From: Chloroflexota bacterium
GTDB lineage: Bacteria > Chloroflexota > Dehalococcoidia > JACPPY01
Direction: 5' to 3'
Length of the DNA: 7,808 nucleotides
Assembly (NCBI GenBank): GCA_016189825.1
Contig: JACPRR010000154.1
Location: 1-7,808 of the forward strand
Both the position numbers and the translations under genes were made by a program. The notes beneath the pieces were generated by a model, which was not told the origin of the DNA, made no database searches, and saw nothing but the letters and a program-made list of their open reading frames with translations. Shown piece after piece: positions 5,628 to 7,808 of the stretch (position 1 is the stretch's first letter; every line of letters begins with the position of its first letter).

Positions 5628-7808
5628 TGGGGTTCCCTAATTCCTCGTATCCAAGGCAACGTGCGACAGCGTTTGGGCTGTCGTCTTCCAGGAGCACGCC
5701 GTGTTCGACCAGGAATGCGTGCGCCATCTGTTTCTCTCCTGCGCTGGAGGAGAAGTACAGGGCCCGCATGTCCTGATACGAGTTCAGCCATTTGGGAGTG
5801 GCTTTCGCCGCTACCACCATGAACCTGACCTTCCACGGGTCCTCAGATTCGATCTGCCGTATGTAGATAGTGCGCGACACATCGCCTTTCACGTAGCCGG
5901 ACAGCGCGGTAGTAACGTCATGCTCCAGCTCCTTGTTCCAGATGCCGGCGGGCGCGACAACTGTGAACCAGATGAAGTCGGAACGGTAGTCCGGAGTCAC
6001 ACCCAGCGTATCGGGAAGCCGGAACACGTTCAACACCCCCACCAGATACCGGCGCAGGTGGTCCTTGTCCACGATCTCGTCGAGTATGTTCTGCCGGCTC
6101 AGCTCTGACTGCTCCCCCTTCAAGATCAACTGCATTATCTTCAGTTGCTCGGCCTCGGTCAGCTCCCCGGTGCGATCATAGAACCCGCGGTCGGTGCGCA
6201 TATCGCCCTGCTTCTCATAATACCTGTTGGTAAGGTCTATGACTTCGGCGGCGAGGCGGCGGTAGTCCGAGTTCGTCTCGAATTTCTTCTCGATGCTCGC
6301 GTACTCTTTAACCTTTCCGGCAACGCGGTCCACTTCGGCCTTGCGGGCGCCTATTTCCTCTTGCAGCAGTTGGAGCCTCTGCCTGGCTTCCCCGAGCTTG
6401 CCCTCCAGCAGCTTCCTCTTGCCGGGAGGAGAGAAGATAGGCCGCAGGTTATTCAGGTCTTTGATCAAACGCCGCTTTTCCGCCTCCGCCATTATCCTCT
6501 GTTCTTCCGCAGACTGGTACAGCACCTCCGCGGCTCGCTCTTCCTCGGCAAGCATCCTCTTCATGCGCCGGCAGTTGGTGAGGTACTCGTCCATGTTCTT
6601 GAGCTCGGTGGTGAGCGGGGTATGTATTGACGATACGAAAGAGAAGAGTACCACCAGCTCCGGGCTCGATATCTTTTTTATCGCCGCCAGTGACCGGTCG
6701 CGGTCTTCGCTCTTCTCGGAAGACTCCACCAGCCGGTAAAGCTTCTCTGAAAGCTTGCGCGCTTCGAGGTAACTCCGCACGGCTGCTATGTAGTCCAGTA
6801 TTATGTCGGCCAGGTCCATCACGTCGCGAACGAGTTGTACCTGCCTCGGGGTGAGCTGGTGCGCGGTCAGGAGGTCCTCCGGCAGGCTCGCCATGATATC
6901 GGGCACCTTCTCTTGGAACTCGTGGGGCTTTGTCCCCACCGCGGACGCCAGCTCATAAAACGTCAGCAGTAGCTTCCGTATCCTGGCCTCCAGGGTGCCC
7001 TCGGGAGCCCCCAGTCCGATGGCGCGGACCGATTGGTAGAGTTCGTCCGTTTGCGCTTTCACCGAGTCCTGGATACCCCTGACATACACAGCGAAATCGG
7101 AGTCGACTGTCCGGTCCTCGCTTATCATGCTGTTGAGGAGGTCGGGAAATTTCACCGGGTCGTAGCGTCCCCTGCGGGTCAGCCACAGGCGGTAGATGTC
7201 GGTCAACTCCGCCCGGCAGGCATCAAGCAGCTTCCGGACACCACCTGTTTCGGTGATGCTCGCGCCGCGGTACAGCTCTTTTTTCTCCTTGCGCAGCCTG
7301 GTGATCCGGTCCAGTCTCTCCAGGTAGCTTTGCGTCAGCTCAATATACTCCTGGACCGGGTAGGAGATGCTCACAGTGGACATGCTGTGCATCCACTGCC
7401 CTTCGAGATCGACATTCGCCCCAATGTTCGCCAGGAGATCGGCGGGATCAAAGTTCAGGCCCCGGATCAAGATGTCGCCCACCGCTTCATCGATCGTCTT
7501 GTGGGCATAGAGCAGACCTTTGCCCTGGCCAAAGGCGGGTCCCAGGGGCATGACAAAAAAGGCGTTGAACGGGTTCTCATATCCGCCGCCGAACTTGCGC
7601 GTGACCAGCGCGTTGTTCGAACGGTCCAGCACCAGGCTGTGCTCAAGCATTGCGGCGAAGGCCGATGCCCCCTTGGCAGGCGGATCATCGCCGGGGCATG
7701 GAAGGATGGCTAGCCCGATGATCGGCACGCCGCTGCCCACTTCCCGGCGCAAATGGCGGGTGAAATCCAGGGCCATGCCGCTTCCTGACCCGCCTCCCAG
7801 CCCGTAGA
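5605..7808 (-). CDS. Large tubulin/FtsZ-superfamily protein with long helical insertion, N-terminus cut by window edge
   Basis: Tubulin-like (Pfam Tubulin_2-type) protein. The frame runs open to base 7808, and the codons just before the ATG at 7776 read YGLGGGSGSG, the T4 nucleotide-phosphate signature. That Met is therefore internal and the T1-T3 part lies outside the window. Numbering from that Met: a strand PIIGLAILP (18-26), helix AFAAMLEHSL, strand NAFFVMPLGP (71-80), helix H7-like YAHKTIDEAVGDILI (90-104), then GLNFDPADL (106-114), an FtsZ-type T7 loop with N108, D110 and D113. Strand/helix elements of the C-terminal domain follow. About 145-595 is then mostly helical, with a coiled-coil run at about 400-525 rich in E, K, R and L. 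Residues 598-665 return to strand-helix-strand (SDFIWFTVVAPAGIW, VRFMVVAAKA). First gene of the visible operon. Residue-level activity is untested but the loops look intact. Confidence 0.9.
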   Translation of the reverse strand, partial: YGLGGGSGSGMALDFTRHLRREVGSGVPIIGLAILPCPGDDPPAKGASAFAAMLEHSLVLDRSNNALVTRKFGGGYENPFNAFFVMPLGPAFGQGKGLLYAHKTIDEAVGDILIRGLNFDPADLLANIGANVDLEGQWMHSMSTVSISYPVQEYIELTQSYLERLDRITRLRKEKKELYRGASITETGGVRKLLDACRAELTDIYRLWLTRRGRYDPVKFPDLLNSMISEDRTVDSDFAVYVRGIQDSVKAQTDELYQSVRAIGLGAPEGTLEARIRKLLLTFYELASAVGTKPHEFQEKVPDIMASLPEDLLTAHQLTPRQVQLVRDVMDLADIILDYIAAVRSYLEARKLSEKLYRLVESSEKSEDRDRSLAAIKKISSPELVVLFSFVSSIHTPLTTELKNMDEYLTNCRRMKRMLAEEERAAEVLYQSAEEQRIMAEAEKRRLIKDLNNLRPIFSPPGKRKLLEGKLGEARQRLQLLQEEIGARKAEVDRVAGKVKEYASIEKKFETNSDYRRLAAEVIDLTNRYYEKQGDMRTDRGFYDRTGELTEAEQLKIMQLILKGEQSELSRQNILDEIVDKDHLRRYLVGVLNVFRLPDTLGVTPDYRSDFIWFTVVAPAGIWNKELEHDVTTALSGYVKGDVSRTIYIRQIESEDPWKVRFMVVAAKATPKWLNSYQDMRALYFSSSAGEKQMAHAFLVEHGVLLEDDSPNAVARCLGYEELGNPSGGKSGA
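5635..5638 (-). promoter_or_regulatory. Shine-Dalgarno-like AGGG before the GTG start of the membrane protein
   Basis: On the minus strand AGGG is followed by seven bases (AACCCCA) and then GTG. It lies inside the 3' end of the large tubulin gene and supports choosing the GTG at 5627-5625, with a 23-base overlap. The site is short and could be coincidental in GC-rich sequence. Confidence 0.4.

Noticed and set aside
7033..7713. 226-codon open frame on the + strand
   Set aside because: Lies wholly antisense to the large tubulin gene, has no recognisable domain, and is the kind of shadow frame common in GC-rich coding DNA.
5605..7776. ATG at 7776 as the start of the large tubulin-like protein
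   Set aside because: The in-frame codons just upstream encode the GGGSGSG nucleotide-binding motif, so this Met is internal.

Overview
The window is GC-rich and almost wholly coding, with no recognisable RNA genes, insertion sequences or CRISPR array. No intergenic stretch is longer than a few bases. The organism cannot be fixed from the sequence. The high GC, a YtcJ-like amidohydrolase and a zinc-ribbon tubulin homologue would fit an environmental bacterium such as a member of the Chloroflexota, but this is a weak guess.

Layout. On the + strand, bases 1-951 hold the 3' part of a metal-dependent amidohydrolase whose start lies outside the window. Everything else is one minus-strand gene cluster read from right to left. 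In transcription order it is: (1) a large tubulin/FtsZ-superfamily protein with a long helical/coiled-coil region, cut at the window's right edge (5605-7808); (2) a 778-residue protein with about ten membrane segments and a long helical tail (3291-5627); (3) a 356-residue unrecognised protein with a charged helix (2224-3294); (4) a second, smaller tubulin/FtsZ-superfamily protein with an N-terminal zinc ribbon (954-2240). Adjacent genes overlap by 23, 4 and about 17 bases, so this is very likely one translationally coupled operon. It ends 2 bases from the convergent amidohydrolase stop, inside an imperfect inverted repeat.

How the genes may work together. Both tubulin homologues keep the glycine-rich nucleotide-binding T4 signature (GGGSGSG in the large one, GGGTGSG in the small one). 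Only the large one has an FtsZ-like catalytic T7 loop (N-x-D-x-x-D). The matching stretch of the small one keeps the Asn but has neither Asp. By eye the C-terminal strand-helix-strand block of the two proteins can be aligned, which places the roughly 450-residue helical region of the large protein as an insertion inside the tubulin fold. With a polytopic membrane protein between them, the cluster looks like a two-subunit tubulin-like cytoskeletal or membrane-remodelling system. Tubulin-like families (Pfam Tubulin_2; Makarova and Koonin 2010, FtsZ-like families implicated in membrane remodelling) are known. The pairing and insertion seen here are the parts that may be new.
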